DNA of 64,000 bases from Nocardioides pantholopis (GCF_003710085.1 NZ_CP033324.1:1993501-2057500), one strand, 5' to 3'; shown: positions 32,309 to 41,124, numbered from the stretch's first letter. The notes: generated by a model not told the origin, from the sequence alone. Numbers and translations: made by a program.

Positions 32309-33274
32309 TCAGGCGCGGGTGGAGTGACGCCGGTGCGCCGAGGGCGTGGTGCCGTACTGGCGGACGAACGCCTGGCGCAGCGCCTCGGCGGACCGGAACC
32401 CGCACCGCCGAGCCACGGTGCTGAGCGGCTCCGAGGTCGCCTCCAACAGGCGCGCCGCGACCTCCAGCCGTACGCCGCGCGCGTGGCGCCCGGGCGTGGT
32501 GCCGAGCTCAGCCGCGAAGACCCGGGTCAGGTGCCGCACGCTGACGCCCGCGACCGCGGCCAGGGTGGCCGTGTCGGCGGGGGCGCCCGGGTCCGCCGTC
32601 AGGTAGCTGACGACGCGCCGGACGACCGCGCTGCTCGCGGCGGGCGCCGTGGTGTGGATGCTCATCTGCGACTGGTTGCCGGGCCGCTGGAGATAGGTCA
32701 CCAGGTTGCGCGACACCTCGCGCGCGAGGTCGGCGCCGTGGTCCTCCTCGATGAAGGCCAGGGCCAGGTCGAGAGCGCTCGTCACGCCGGCGGCGGTCGT
32801 GACCGCGCCGTCCCGGACGAAGATCGGGTCGGGGTCCACCAGCACCGCGGGGTGGCGACGGGCCAGCCGGCGGGCGTACTGCCAGTGAGTGGTCGCGCGC
32901 CGACCGTCGAGCAGGCCGGCGGCCGCCAGCACGCTGGCGCCGGTGCACACCGACGCGGTCCGGCGCGCGCCGGCGGCGAGCCGGCGGACGTGGTCGCGGA
33001 CCAGGTTGCTCGCCGCGGCCCGCTCGTGGCCGAAGCCGCCGGAGACGATCACGGTGTCGAGCACCGCGGGCACCCGCTCGAGGGCGTCCTCGGCGGCGAG
33101 GAGGAGCCCCGGCCCGCAGCCGATGGGACCGCCGCCCGGCGAGACGACCCGGATCCGGTACGGCACCGCGGGCGCGCCGAGCAGGTTCGCGGTGCTGAAC
33201 GACGTGGTGAGACAGGCGATGTCGAGCAGCTCGGCGTCGTCGTACCCGACGACGACCATGAGGCGCTCGACCAT
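32309..33274 (-). CDS. GlxA-family AraC-type transcriptional regulator
   Basis: A 321-residue regulator. An N-terminal DJ-1/PfpI-like domain (VVVGYDDAELLDIACLTTSF; SVCTGASVLAAAGLLDGRRATTHW with the nucleophile-elbow cysteine) is followed by an AraC-type double HTH (TLAAVAGVSVRHLTRVFAAELGTTPGRH; LSTVARRCGFRSAEALRQAFVRQYGTTP). ATG at 33274 with TAGACT 8 nt upstream. It is divergent from a membrane-protein gene that may be a target. Confidence 0.9.
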   Translation of the reverse strand: MVERLMVVVGYDDAELLDIACLTTSFSTANLLGAPAVPYRIRVVSPGGGPIGCGPGLLLAAEDALERVPAVLDTVIVSGGFGHERAAASNLVRDHVRRLAAGARRTASVCTGASVLAAAGLLDGRRATTHWQYARRLARRHPAVLVDPDPIFVRDGAVTTAAGVTSALDLALAFIEEDHGADLAREVSRNLVTYLQRPGNQSQMSIHTTAPAASSAVVRRVVSYLTADPGAPADTATLAAVAGVSVRHLTRVFAAELGTTPGRHARGVRLEVAARLLEATSEPLSTVARRCGFRSAEALRQAFVRQYGTTPSAHRRHSTRA

Positions 33275-33282
33275 GCCACCGC

Positions 33283-33288
33283 AGTCTA
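33283..33288 (-). promoter_or_regulatory. -10 element TAGACT of the GlxA-family regulator (leaderless)
   Basis: TAGACT on the minus strand, 8 nt before the ATG at 33274. Confidence 0.5.
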
Positions 33289-33365
33289 GGCGGCCTGTGC
33301 AGCCAGGGATGCCCGGTTTTCGGACCTGGCCCGGCCACGGCCGCCTCGGCGGCTCCACGGCCTCC

Positions 33366-33371
33366 TAGCGT
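33366..33371 (+). promoter_or_regulatory. -10 element TAGCGT of the membrane-protein gene (leaderless)
   Basis: TAGCGT ends 6 nt before the ATG at 33378. Confidence 0.5.
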
Positions 33372-33377
33372 CCAGGC

Positions 33378-34019
33378 ATGACGACGACCACGAGCAGCCA
33401 GGTCCGCACCTCGCCCACCGGAACCCTCCGTTCGGAGGGCCATCACGCAGCCCCCGAGGGCCGTGCCACCGCGCCGCCCGGAGTCCGCGGCAGGTGGATC
33501 ACCCGCCGGTGGCCCACGCTGCTCGGCATCGCCCTCGGGGCGGTGATGCTCGCCGACCTGGAGGAGGGCTCGGAGGTCGCGGTCGTCCTGCTGATCGCCG
33601 CCCTGGGCTACCTCGCCACGGCGGCGCTGGCCCGGCCCGGCGCGATCTGGGCAGTGGTCGGCCTGGAGGTCGCGGCCGTCGTGGGCCTGCAGCTCCTCGA
33701 CGTCGACCCGACCCCGGTCCTCGCCGTCGGCGCTGGGCTCCTGGCGGTCGCCATGGTGCTCGGGGCCGGTCGCAAGGGCCCCCGCCCCGGTGCCTGGTAC
33801 CCGGCCCTCACCCTGGTCTTCCTGGCCTGCGGCGTCGTGGGCGCCTGGGCGAGCCCGACCCTGGCCGGCGGCGTCGTCGGGCTGGGACTGCTCGGCCACG
33901 CGGCCTGGGACGCCCTGCACTGGCGCCGGCACCTGGTCGTGCGCCGGTCGTTCGCGGAGTGGTGCGGCGTGCTCGACACCGTGCTGGGCGTCGGGGTGCT
34001 GCTGGTCGTGCTGGGCTGA
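33378..34019 (+). CDS. Multi-pass membrane protein of unknown function
   Basis: A 213-residue protein with a hydrophilic N terminus of about 45 residues and roughly six hydrophobic segments (for example TLLGIALGAVMLA, VAVVLLIAALGYLATAALA, GVVGLGLLGHAAW, VLGVGVLLVVLG). No family recognised. Divergent from the GlxA-type regulator, 103 bp apart, which is the only hint of regulation. Confidence 0.75.
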   Translation: MTTTTSSQVRTSPTGTLRSEGHHAAPEGRATAPPGVRGRWITRRWPTLLGIALGAVMLADLEEGSEVAVVLLIAALGYLATAALARPGAIWAVVGLEVAAVVGLQLLDVDPTPVLAVGAGLLAVAMVLGAGRKGPRPGAWYPALTLVFLACGVVGAWASPTLAGGVVGLGLLGHAAWDALHWRRHLVVRRSFAEWCGVLDTVLGVGVLLVVLG

Positions 34020-34043
34020 GCGGAGGTCACCGGGACCGGTGCG

Positions 34044-34859
34044 TCATCCCAGCAGGAACACCCGCAACGCGGAGACGAACGCGTCCGGCTGCTCGGAGTG
34101 CACCCAGTGGCCGGCTCCCTTGATCGTGACCAGCCGGGTGCGCGGGAACAGGCGGTCCATCACTGCGCGATCCTCCGGCTCGATGTAGCCGGACTGCTCG
34201 CCGGCGACCCAGAGCACCGGACCCTCGAAGCTGCCCTCCGCGTCGGGGAACCCGCCGATCGTCGGCAGCTCCCGGCGCAGCAGGTCCAGGTTGGCCTGCC
34301 AGTGGAAGCCGCCCCCGCCGGTGCGCAGGTTCTGCAGCAGGAAGCCCCGGACCCGCGGGTCGGGGATCGCCTCAGCGAGGCGCTCGTCGGCATCGGAGCG
34401 CCGGGTGAGGGCTCCGAGGTCGAGTCCGGCCAGGCTGTCCAGCAGGTGCTCGAACTCGCCGGCTCCGGTGCTCTCCCCCGGCGCGATGTCGACGACCACG
34501 AGCCGGTCGACGAGGTCGGGGTGCCGCAGCGCGAGCAGCATGGCGACCTTGCCGCCCATCGAGTGGCCGACGACGTGGACCGGGCCCGCCGCGGCGTACC
34601 CGGCGCGCAGGTGCTCGGCGACGGCGTCGGCCAGGGCCGGGTAGGAGAGCTCCTCGGTCCAGCCCGAGCGGCCGTGGTTCGGCAGGTCGACCAGCAGGGA
34701 GCGGGCCTCGGGCTGGAGCGCCTTCGCGATCTGGGTGAAGTTCCGGCCCTGCCCGAACAGGCCGTGCAGGAAGACGATCCGCTGCCCGCTGTCGCCGACC
34801 TCGGTGCTGTGGATCCCGGTCCTGGCGCTGGTGCTCGTCGGGCTCGCGGCTGAGTTCAC
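34044..34859 (-). CDS. Alpha/beta hydrolase (YbfF-like esterase)
   Basis: A 271-residue alpha/beta-hydrolase resembling YbfF-type esterases. It has the oxyanion-hole motif FLHGLFGQGRNF, DLPNHGRS, the nucleophile elbow VVGHSMGGKVA (GxSxG, intact) near residue 100 and GAGHWVHSEQPDAF with the catalytic His. GTG start with TAGGCT 6 nt upstream. Confidence 0.88.
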   Translation of the reverse strand: MNSAASPTSTSARTGIHSTEVGDSGQRIVFLHGLFGQGRNFTQIAKALQPEARSLLVDLPNHGRSGWTEELSYPALADAVAEHLRAGYAAAGPVHVVGHSMGGKVAMLLALRHPDLVDRLVVVDIAPGESTGAGEFEHLLDSLAGLDLGALTRRSDADERLAEAIPDPRVRGFLLQNLRTGGGGFHWQANLDLLRRELPTIGGFPDAEGSFEGPVLWVAGEQSGYIEPEDRAVMDRLFPRTRLVTIKGAGHWVHSEQPDAFVSALRVFLLG

Positions 34860-34865
34860 GCCGCC

Positions 34866-34871
34866 AGCCTA
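34866..34871 (-). promoter_or_regulatory. -10 element TAGGCT of the YbfF-like esterase gene (leaderless)
   Basis: TAGGCT on the minus strand, 6 nt before the GTG at 34859. Confidence 0.5.
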
Positions 34872-35059
34872 GGGCGGCGTCCGGCAGCGACGACGGCCAC
34901 CTCGTCCAGCCCCAGCAGGGAGCCGGAACGTCCGTCGCGCTCCTGGGCGTCGAGCCGCTCGGCGACCAGGTCGGCCGCCACCCGCGCGGGCTCGCGTACG
35001 CCGACCCCGGCAGGCACCGACGCGCGGGTCGCGGAGCGGTCCTGGGACACAATGATCGT

Positions 35060-35073
35060 ATATCCGATATCTT
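35060..35073 (+). promoter_or_regulatory. Palindrome ATATCCGATAT overlapping -10 element TATCTT
   Basis: The 11-bp palindrome (35060-35070) overlaps TATCTT (35068-35073), which ends 7 nt before the ATG at 35081. A repressor bound there would block a leaderless promoter. No regulator gene adjoins it. Confidence 0.5.
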
Positions 35074-35080
35074 CAGCGTC

Positions 35081-35818
35081 ATGAGTGCAGCGAAGGGTCC
35101 CAAGCTCGCGTTGATGGTGCCGTCGACGAACACCTCGGTGGAGCGCGAGTACCACCACATCCGCCCGCAGGACCTGTCCTGGCACACCGGCCGGATCATG
35201 ATCAAGGCGCCCGCCCTGGACTCCGCCGAGGCGTTCGGCAAGTTCCGCGAGTGCCTCAACGAGGCCCTGCCCGACGCGCTCGAGGTCGCCATGACCTGCC
35301 GGCCGGACTACATCGTCATGGGCATGTCCGCCGAGACGTTCTGGGGCGGGGTGCAGGGCAACGCAGCCTTCGAGCAGAACGTCCGCGACCTCACCGGCCT
35401 CGAGGTCAGCACCGGCGCCACTGCCGCCGGCGAGGCGCTGAAGGCGTTCGGCGCCCGGCGCATCGGCGTCGTCACGCCGTACCAGCCGGTCGGCGACGAG
35501 CAGGTCGTCGCGTACTTCACCGAGCTCGGCTTCGAGGTCGCCGCGATCACCGGCCTGTGCTCCGCCTCGGCCACCTCGATCGCCGATGAGACCCCCGAGA
35601 CCATCCGGGAGGCCTTCCTGTCCGTCGACGGTCCCGACGTCGACGCGCTGATCCAGTGCGGCACCAACCTCGAGGCGATGGCGGTCGCCGCAGAGCTGGA
35701 GAAGGAGCTCGGCAAGCCGGTCATCGCGATCAACCTGGCCACGATCTGGCACGCGCTGCGTGCCAACGGCATCGAGGACCGGATCGCCGGGCACGGCTCG
35801 CTGCTCGAGCTGCACTGA
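35081..35818 (+). CDS. Arylmalonate decarboxylase-like protein (Asp/Glu racemase superfamily)
   Basis: A 245-residue member of the superfamily containing maleate isomerase, Asp/Glu racemase and arylmalonate decarboxylase (AMDase). Maleate isomerase and racemases use two active-site cysteines. Here the first position reads VMGMSAETFWGG, lacking the cysteine like the MGTS segment of AMDase, while the second, LIQCGTNLEAM, keeps it. This favours an AMDase-like decarboxylase or an unknown activity. It is followed by a Dabb-domain gene after 27 nt. Confidence 0.75.
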   Translation: MSAAKGPKLALMVPSTNTSVEREYHHIRPQDLSWHTGRIMIKAPALDSAEAFGKFRECLNEALPDALEVAMTCRPDYIVMGMSAETFWGGVQGNAAFEQNVRDLTGLEVSTGATAAGEALKAFGARRIGVVTPYQPVGDEQVVAYFTELGFEVAAITGLCSASATSIADETPETIREAFLSVDGPDVDALIQCGTNLEAMAVAAELEKELGKPVIAINLATIWHALRANGIEDRIAGHGSLLELH

Positions 35819-35845
35819 AAACCCACCCACCCGAGGAGTCCTCAC

Positions 35846-36154
35846 ATGTTCCAGCACATCGGCGTCCTGACCCTGACCGACTCCGCCACCGCCGCCGACA
35901 AGACGGCGATCGCCGACGGGCTGCGCGCGCTGCCCGGGCGCATCGACGGCCTGCTCGGTGCCCGGGTGGTGCTCGACGCGGGCCTGCGCGAGGGCAACTC
36001 CGACCTGCTGTTCTGCATGGACTTCGACACCCGGGCCGCCTGGGAGGCCTACGGCAGCCACCCCGAGCACGTGGCGGTGGTCCAGCAGCTGATCGCACCG
36101 GTCCTGGCATCGAAGACCTTCGTCCAGGTCGAGGACGCCGACCAGCCGCTCTGA
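35846..36154 (+). CDS. Dabb-domain (stress-responsive A/B barrel) protein
   Basis: A 102-residue dimeric alpha-beta barrel (Dabb) protein: MFQHIGVLTL, LPGRIDGLLGARVVLDAGLREGNSDLLFCMDFDTRAAWEAYGSHPEH. GAGGAG lies 8 nt before the ATG. It is in one operon with the AMDase-like gene and may act on the same compound, since Dabb proteins often accompany catabolic enzymes. The enzymatic role is not known. Confidence 0.85.
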   Translation: MFQHIGVLTLTDSATAADKTAIADGLRALPGRIDGLLGARVVLDAGLREGNSDLLFCMDFDTRAAWEAYGSHPEHVAVVQQLIAPVLASKTFVQVEDADQPL

Positions 36155-36278
36155 CCCGGTACGGCGGCCCGCCCGCGGGTCCGGCCGGCTCCCGGTGGGG
36201 CCGACGGACCTGCCGGTCGGACCCGGGTGGCTCCGGTCATAGAATCCCGGCGTACCCACCAGACTCGAGGAGCACCCT

Positions 36279-36686
36279 GTGACCACGCCCGTCCGCCACA
36301 CCGACGACGCCCAGCACACCGAGGCCCCGATCGGTCGCGCTCCCGTCGCCGCTCCCCTGGGCTGGTGCATCGCGCTCACCGGCGCGGTGATCCTGCTGCT
36401 CGGCAGCTGGTGGGCCTACCCGCTCGACGCCCCGGGCATGTGGGCCACCTACCGGGCCACGATGTTCGGCACCGTCGCGATCATGGCGCTGCTGGCGCTG
36501 CGGGTGGACCTGCCCAAGCTCCCGTTCGTGGTGCTCACCGGCCTGGCCGGCGTGGCCACCCTGCTCTGGGGCCTGCTGGGCGAGGACCCCACCGCCGTCG
36601 AGCTCGTCGAGATCATCTCGGGTGCCGTGATCCTGGTCGGCGTCGCCCTGCAGGCGAGCTCGGTGAAGGATCTCGAGCGCCGCTGA
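36279..36686 (+). CDS. Small four-helix membrane protein
   Basis: A 135-residue membrane protein with about four hydrophobic segments (LGWCIALTGAVILLLGSWWAY; TVAIMALLALRV; LPFVVLTGLAGVATLLWGLLG; IISGAVILVGVALQA). No family recognised. GTG start preceded by GAGGAGC; a TAGAAT about 35 nt upstream is a possible -10 element. Confidence 0.7.
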   Translation: MTTPVRHTDDAQHTEAPIGRAPVAAPLGWCIALTGAVILLLGSWWAYPLDAPGMWATYRATMFGTVAIMALLALRVDLPKLPFVVLTGLAGVATLLWGLLGEDPTAVELVEIISGAVILVGVALQASSVKDLERR

Positions 36687-36710
36687 GCTCCCGCGGGGTC
36701 GCCGCTCAGC
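36682..36710. terminator. Short hairpin spanning two convergent stop codons
   Basis: Arms GCTGAGC (36682-36688) and GCTCAGC (36704-36710) form a 7-bp stem that includes the TGA of the membrane-protein gene and the TGA of the PhoD gene. A modest bidirectional terminator candidate. Confidence 0.4.
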
Positions 36711-38472
36711 CGACGGTGCAGTCGGCGACCACGCGCAGCTCGGGCCGGGTCACGTCCCCGGTCACCTCGCCGCGCCACCAGCGCATCCGCAGCCGATCGC
36801 TGAGGACCTCGAGCACGGCGAGGTTGTTGTCGTACCACGGGCCGCGCACCAGCTCCCAGCGCAGCGGCGAGCGGGGCACCTTGCCGCCCACGAGCCGTCC
36901 GGTCGGTCGGGCCTGGCCCCGAGCCGCCAGGGCGGTCACCCGCTGGACCGCCATCGGCAGCGGGTTGCGGATCGGCGAGCAGACCGCCTGGACGATCGTG
37001 CTGGCCACCACCCGCTCCTCGGCCGGGTCCGGCCACGCCTGCGCGACGTAGCTGTGGTGGACGTCGCCGGAGAGGAACGTGATCGTGCTCGGGGCGCTTC
37101 CCCGCGCGCCTGACGCGACGTCCAGGGTCATCCGGCCGACCTTCACGAACCCGTCCTGGAACGCTGCCCAGTGCTCGAGGTCGAGCCCCTGACGGGCCTT
37201 CTCCGCCACCCAGGCCACGACCCGGCCGAACGCCCCCTCGGCGGCGGCCTCGTCGAGCGCCTCCAGGTGGTGCAGGGCCGGGGAGAGCAGGTAGGGCAGC
37301 GAGGTGCCGATGAGCAGGTGGTCGAAGCCGCCCTGCATCCGCTCCTCCAGCCAGGCCATCTCGTTGTCGTCGAGGATGCTGCGCCGGTCCGGCTGGAGCA
37401 CCCGGGCCGCGCGGGAGTCGACGACCACGAGCCGGGCCTGGGTGTCGAAGTCGCGGGAGAAGCTCCAGCGGTAGGAGTCCGGCTGTCGGTCGGCGCGGTC
37501 GGCCAGCGCGTCGACCTCGTCGGTCAGGTCCAGGTGCTCGGGGCCGGAGTGGTCGCGGATCCGCAGCCACAGGGCGTCCTCGGCGCGCTCGGCGGGGCTG
37601 AGGTTGCCCAGGTGCTGGTGCACCCAGTACGACGCGAGCCCGCCGACGACGCGGCCATGCCACCAGTCGGTGGCCTCGATCCGCTGGCGCCAGTCGAGGC
37701 TGGTGTTCCAGTCGTCGCGGATGTCGTGGTCGTCGAAGATCATCGCGCTGGGCACGGTGGAGAGCAGCCACCGGTTCGCGGGCTCGCTCCACGCCAGGCG
37801 GTAGAGGTGGGCGTACTCCTCGTAGTCCTTCAGCTCGTAGCCCGGGGACTCGCTCGGGTCGCGGCGCTCCTCGATGAAGGCGCGCATCTCGTCGGTGGTC
37901 TCGTCGGCGTACACCTGGTCGCCGAGGAAGAGCACGAGGTCGGGCCGGCCGTCCGGGTCGTCGTCGGCCCCGTCGGCGCCCGAGCCGGTGCCCTCGTCCG
38001 GGGCACCCGCGCCCGCGCCGGCCAGGTGCAGCGCATACGCGCGCAGCGCGTCGATGCCGTGGGCGGCGTGTCCGGCCTCGTCGTGGGAGACGCTGACCCG
38101 GCAGGAGCCGAAGGCCATCCGCAGCGGCCGGCCGGGGCTCAGCGTCGCGATCACCGACGGCGGGAAGTGCGCGAGCTCGGGCTCGGGGCTGGGCCAGACC
38201 GGCTGGCCGTCGACGCGGACCTCGTACGGCGTGGCGGTGCCGGGCAGCAGCCCGGTCACCTCGACCAGTGCGTAGTGGTGACCGTGGACGGCGAAGGTGT
38301 TGGCGCGGCCGCACTCCTGGCCCACCTCGACCTCGACGAAGGCCGGGCCCTCGGTCTCGACCCAGATGGTCGCGGTGGTGTCGTCCACGTGCCGCAGCAG
38401 TGGTCCGAGCCGCAGTCGCTCGCTGATGACGTGCCCCTCTCCCAGGTCCCGGGGTGACGCTACCCGCCCCAC
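36706..38472 (-). CDS. PhoD-like alkaline phosphatase/phosphodiesterase
   Basis: A 588-residue PhoD-family metallophosphatase. An N-terminal beta-sandwich (LGPLLRHVDDTTATIWVETEG) is followed by the phosphatase core: MAFGSCR, LFLGDQVYADE, IFDDHDIRDDWN and FLSGDVHHSYVA carry the metal ligands. No signal peptide is seen, unlike secreted PhoD. The start is uncertain; GTG 38472 is the nearest plausible start, 14 nt after the alcohol dehydrogenase stop, so the two form an operon. Confidence 0.85.
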   Translation of the reverse strand: MGRVASPRDLGEGHVISERLRLGPLLRHVDDTTATIWVETEGPAFVEVEVGQECGRANTFAVHGHHYALVEVTGLLPGTATPYEVRVDGQPVWPSPEPELAHFPPSVIATLSPGRPLRMAFGSCRVSVSHDEAGHAAHGIDALRAYALHLAGAGAGAPDEGTGSGADGADDDPDGRPDLVLFLGDQVYADETTDEMRAFIEERRDPSESPGYELKDYEEYAHLYRLAWSEPANRWLLSTVPSAMIFDDHDIRDDWNTSLDWRQRIEATDWWHGRVVGGLASYWVHQHLGNLSPAERAEDALWLRIRDHSGPEHLDLTDEVDALADRADRQPDSYRWSFSRDFDTQARLVVVDSRAARVLQPDRRSILDDNEMAWLEERMQGGFDHLLIGTSLPYLLSPALHHLEALDEAAAEGAFGRVVAWVAEKARQGLDLEHWAAFQDGFVKVGRMTLDVASGARGSAPSTITFLSGDVHHSYVAQAWPDPAEERVVASTIVQAVCSPIRNPLPMAVQRVTALAARGQARPTGRLVGGKVPRSPLRWELVRGPWYDNNLAVLEVLSDRLRMRWWRGEVTGDVTRPELRVVADCTVG

Positions 38473-38486
38473 CCCGAGACCGGGGG

Positions 38487-39503
38487 TCACGGCGTGACCA
38501 TCACCTTCACCGCGCGGCGCTCGTCCATGGCCCGGTACCCCTCGGCCACCTCCGACAGCGGCACTGTCAGGTCGAAGACCCGGCCCGGGTCGATCGCCCC
38601 GGACAGCACGAGGTCGAGCAGCTCGGGCAGGTAGCGGCGCACCGGCGCCATGCCGCCGGCGAGACCGACGTTCTTGGCGAACATCGTGCGCACCGGCAGC
38701 TCGACCCCGTGCGGTACGCCGACGAAGCCGACCGTCGAGCCCGGGCGGGCCACGCCGAACGCCGTACGCACGGCCGCGTCGGTGCCGACGCACTCGAGCA
38801 CGGCGTCCGCGCCCACCCCGGCGGTGAGCTCCTTGACGGCCGCGCCGCCCTCCTTGCCCCGCTCGGCGACGATGTCGGTCGCGCCGAAGGCCCGGGCCAG
38901 CGCCTGGCGGGGCTCGTGGCGTGACATCGCGATCACCCGCTCGGCGCCCATGGTCGCGGCGGCGAGCACGCCGCACAGGCCGACCGCGCCGTCGCCGACC
39001 ACCACCACGGTGGACCCGGGCCGTACGCCGGCCGACATCGCGGCGTGCCAGCCGGTCGGCATCACGTCGGAGAGCGTCAGCAGCGACGGCAGCAGGGCGG
39101 GGTCGGGCCGGGCGTCGGTGCGCACCAGGCTGCCGTCGGCCTGGGTGACCCGGGCGTACTCCGCCTGGCCGCTGACGGTCATGCCGAGGTTGGCGCACGC
39201 CGACTGGGCGCCGGCCAGGCAGTGCGGGCAGGTGTTGTCGCAGTGGCAGAACGGCACGATCACGAAGTCGCCGGGGCGGACCGAGGTCACCGCGCTGCCG
39301 ACCTCCTCCACGACGCCGACGCACTCGTGCCCGATCGTGGCCCCTTCCGTGATCGGGTTCTCGCCGCGGTAGGGCCACAGGTCGGAGCCGCAGACGCAGC
39401 CGGCGACCACCTTCACGATCGCGTCGGTGGGCTCCTCGATGGTCGGGTCGGGGACTTCGCTCACCCGGATGTCGCGGGTACCGTGGATCGTCGTAGCGCG
39501 CAT
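38487..39503 (-). CDS. Zinc-dependent alcohol dehydrogenase
   Basis: A 338-residue medium-chain dehydrogenase. The catalytic zinc ligands are in CVCGSDLWPYRG and GHECVG; the structural zinc cluster is CHCDNTCPHCLAGAQSAC. NAD(P)-binding VVVVGDGAVGLCGVLAA lies near residue 175. The substrate is unknown. ATG start; divergent from the HTH-MurA fusion gene, 90 bp apart. Confidence 0.92.
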   Translation of the reverse strand: MRATTIHGTRDIRVSEVPDPTIEEPTDAIVKVVAGCVCGSDLWPYRGENPITEGATIGHECVGVVEEVGSAVTSVRPGDFVIVPFCHCDNTCPHCLAGAQSACANLGMTVSGQAEYARVTQADGSLVRTDARPDPALLPSLLTLSDVMPTGWHAAMSAGVRPGSTVVVVGDGAVGLCGVLAAATMGAERVIAMSRHEPRQALARAFGATDIVAERGKEGGAAVKELTAGVGADAVLECVGTDAAVRTAFGVARPGSTVGFVGVPHGVELPVRTMFAKNVGLAGGMAPVRRYLPELLDLVLSGAIDPGRVFDLTVPLSEVAEGYRAMDERRAVKVMVTP

Positions 39504-39568
39504 GGCGGCATCCTCGCACCGACCGCCAACGGCCCCGACCGGGGCCGGAGTCGCCGGTGTTGCTCTAT

Positions 39569-39587
39569 CTCATATGTGAGTTACCGT
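39569..39587 (+). promoter_or_regulatory. Palindrome CTCATATGTGAG and -10 element TACCGT of the HTH-MurA gene
   Basis: The near-perfect 12-bp palindrome (39569-39580) sits directly before TACCGT (39582-39587), which ends 6 nt before the ATG at 39594. The gene product carries an XRE-type HTH, so autoregulation of a leaderless promoter is likely. Confidence 0.55.
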
Positions 39588-39593
39588 GGTCGC

Positions 39594-41120
39594 ATGAGTG
39601 CTGACTACAAGGGCCGGATCGGCAACCTGATCCGTGACGCGCGCAAGCACCGGGGCCTGACCCAGACCCAGCTGGCCGAGCTGCTGGCCACCAGCCAGAG
39701 CGCGATCAACCGGATCGAGAAGGGCCACCAGAACCTCTCCCTGGAGATGCTGGCCCGGATCGGTGCCGCGCTGGACTCCGAGATCGTGGCCGTCGGCGCC
39801 GGCCCGACCCACCTCCGGGTGACCGGCCCGACGACGCTGTCGGGCAGCATCGACGTGAAGACCTCGAAGAACGCCGGCGTCGCGCTGCTGTGCGCCTCGC
39901 TGCTCAACCAGGGCCGCACGGTCCTGCGCAAGGTCGCGCGGATCGAGGAGGTCAACCGACTCCTGGAGGTCCTCGGCAGCCTCGGGGTGACCACCCGGTG
40001 GCTCAACGACGAGAACGACCTGGAGATCGTGCCGCCGCGGAAGCTGGAGCTCGGCGCGATCGACGAGACCGCGGCCCGGCGTACCCGCTCGGTGATCATG
40101 TTCCTCGGTCCGCTGCTGCACCGTGCCGACGCGTTCGAGCTGCCGTACGCCGGCGGCTGCAACCTCGGCACCCGCACCGTCGAGCCGCACATGGCCGCGC
40201 TGCGGCCCTTCGGCCTGGAGGTCAAGGCCACCGACGGCATGTACCACGCCCAGGTCAACCGGGCCATCGAGCCGGGCCGCCCGATCGTGCTGACCGAGCG
40301 TGGCGACACCGTGACCGAGAACGCGCTGATGGCCGCCGCCCTGCACCCCGGCACCACCGTGATCCGCAACGCCTCGTCGAACTACATGGTCCAGGACCTG
40401 TGCTTCTACCTGCAGCTGCTCGGCGTGGGCATCGAGGGCATCGGCTCCACGACGCTGACCGTGACCGGCTGCGAGACGATCGACGTCGACGTCGACTACT
40501 CCCCCAGCGAGGACCCGATCGAGGCGATGTCGCTGCTGGCCGCCGCGATCGTGACGAAGTCCGAGATCACCATCCGCCGGGTGCCGATCGAGTTCCTCGA
40601 GATCGAGCTGGCGCTGCTGGAGGAGATGGGCTTCCGCTACCTGCTCTCCGAGGAGTACGTCGCCGCCAACGGGCACACCCGGCTCGTGGACCTGACCACC
40701 CAGCCCTCGGAGCTGCACGCCCCGCTGGACAAGATCCACCCGATGCCGTTCCCGGGCCTCAACATCGACAACCTGCCGTTCTTCGCGGTGATCGCCGCGG
40801 TCGCGGAGGGCCAGACCCTGCTGCACGACTGGGTCTATGAGAACCGGGCGATCTACCTGACCGACCTCAACAAGCTCGGTGGCCAGGTCAAGCTGCTCGA
40901 CCCGCACCGGGTGATGATCGAGGGCCCGACGTCGTTCACCGGCACCGAGCTGGTCTGCCCTCCGGCCCTGCGGCCGGCCGTGGTCATCCTGCTCGCCATG
41001 CTGGCCTCCAAGGGCACCTCGGTGCTGCGCGGCACCTACGTGATCCACCGCGGCTACGAGGACCTCGCCGAGCGGCTCAACCTGCTCGGCGCCCAGATCG
41101 AGCCGTTCCGCGACATCTGA
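39594..41120 (+). CDS. XRE-type HTH fused to a MurA-like enolpyruvyl transferase
   Basis: A 508-residue fusion. Residues 9-60 form an XRE HTH (LIRDARKHRGLTQTQLAELLATSQSAINRIEKG); residues 72-508 form the two-domain EPSP/MurA fold. MurA motifs K-x-x-K-N (residue 92-93) and GGCNLGTRTVEPHM are present, with the PEP-binding Cys at 189, so fosfomycin could bind. The segment equivalent to the catalytic FPTDMQ is altered (PFPGLNIDNLPFF). ATG 39594 is chosen for its leaderless promoter and because the HTH starts there. It probably acts in a paralogous, regulated sugar-nucleotide step or purely as a regulator. Confidence 0.85.
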   Translation: MSADYKGRIGNLIRDARKHRGLTQTQLAELLATSQSAINRIEKGHQNLSLEMLARIGAALDSEIVAVGAGPTHLRVTGPTTLSGSIDVKTSKNAGVALLCASLLNQGRTVLRKVARIEEVNRLLEVLGSLGVTTRWLNDENDLEIVPPRKLELGAIDETAARRTRSVIMFLGPLLHRADAFELPYAGGCNLGTRTVEPHMAALRPFGLEVKATDGMYHAQVNRAIEPGRPIVLTERGDTVTENALMAAALHPGTTVIRNASSNYMVQDLCFYLQLLGVGIEGIGSTTLTVTGCETIDVDVDYSPSEDPIEAMSLLAAAIVTKSEITIRRVPIEFLEIELALLEEMGFRYLLSEEYVAANGHTRLVDLTTQPSELHAPLDKIHPMPFPGLNIDNLPFFAVIAAVAEGQTLLHDWVYENRAIYLTDLNKLGGQVKLLDPHRVMIEGPTSFTGTELVCPPALRPAVVILLAMLASKGTSVLRGTYVIHRGYEDLAERLNLLGAQIEPFRDI

Positions 41121-41124
41121 CCCT

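Noticed and set aside
34856..35050. A 64-residue GTG-started ORF on the minus strand whose stop overlaps the start of the YbfF-like esterase gene (GTGA)
   Set aside because: The overlap suggests coupling, but the esterase gene has its own TAGGCT element 6 nt upstream and the ORF shows no recognisable fold. Comparison with relatives would be needed to accept it.
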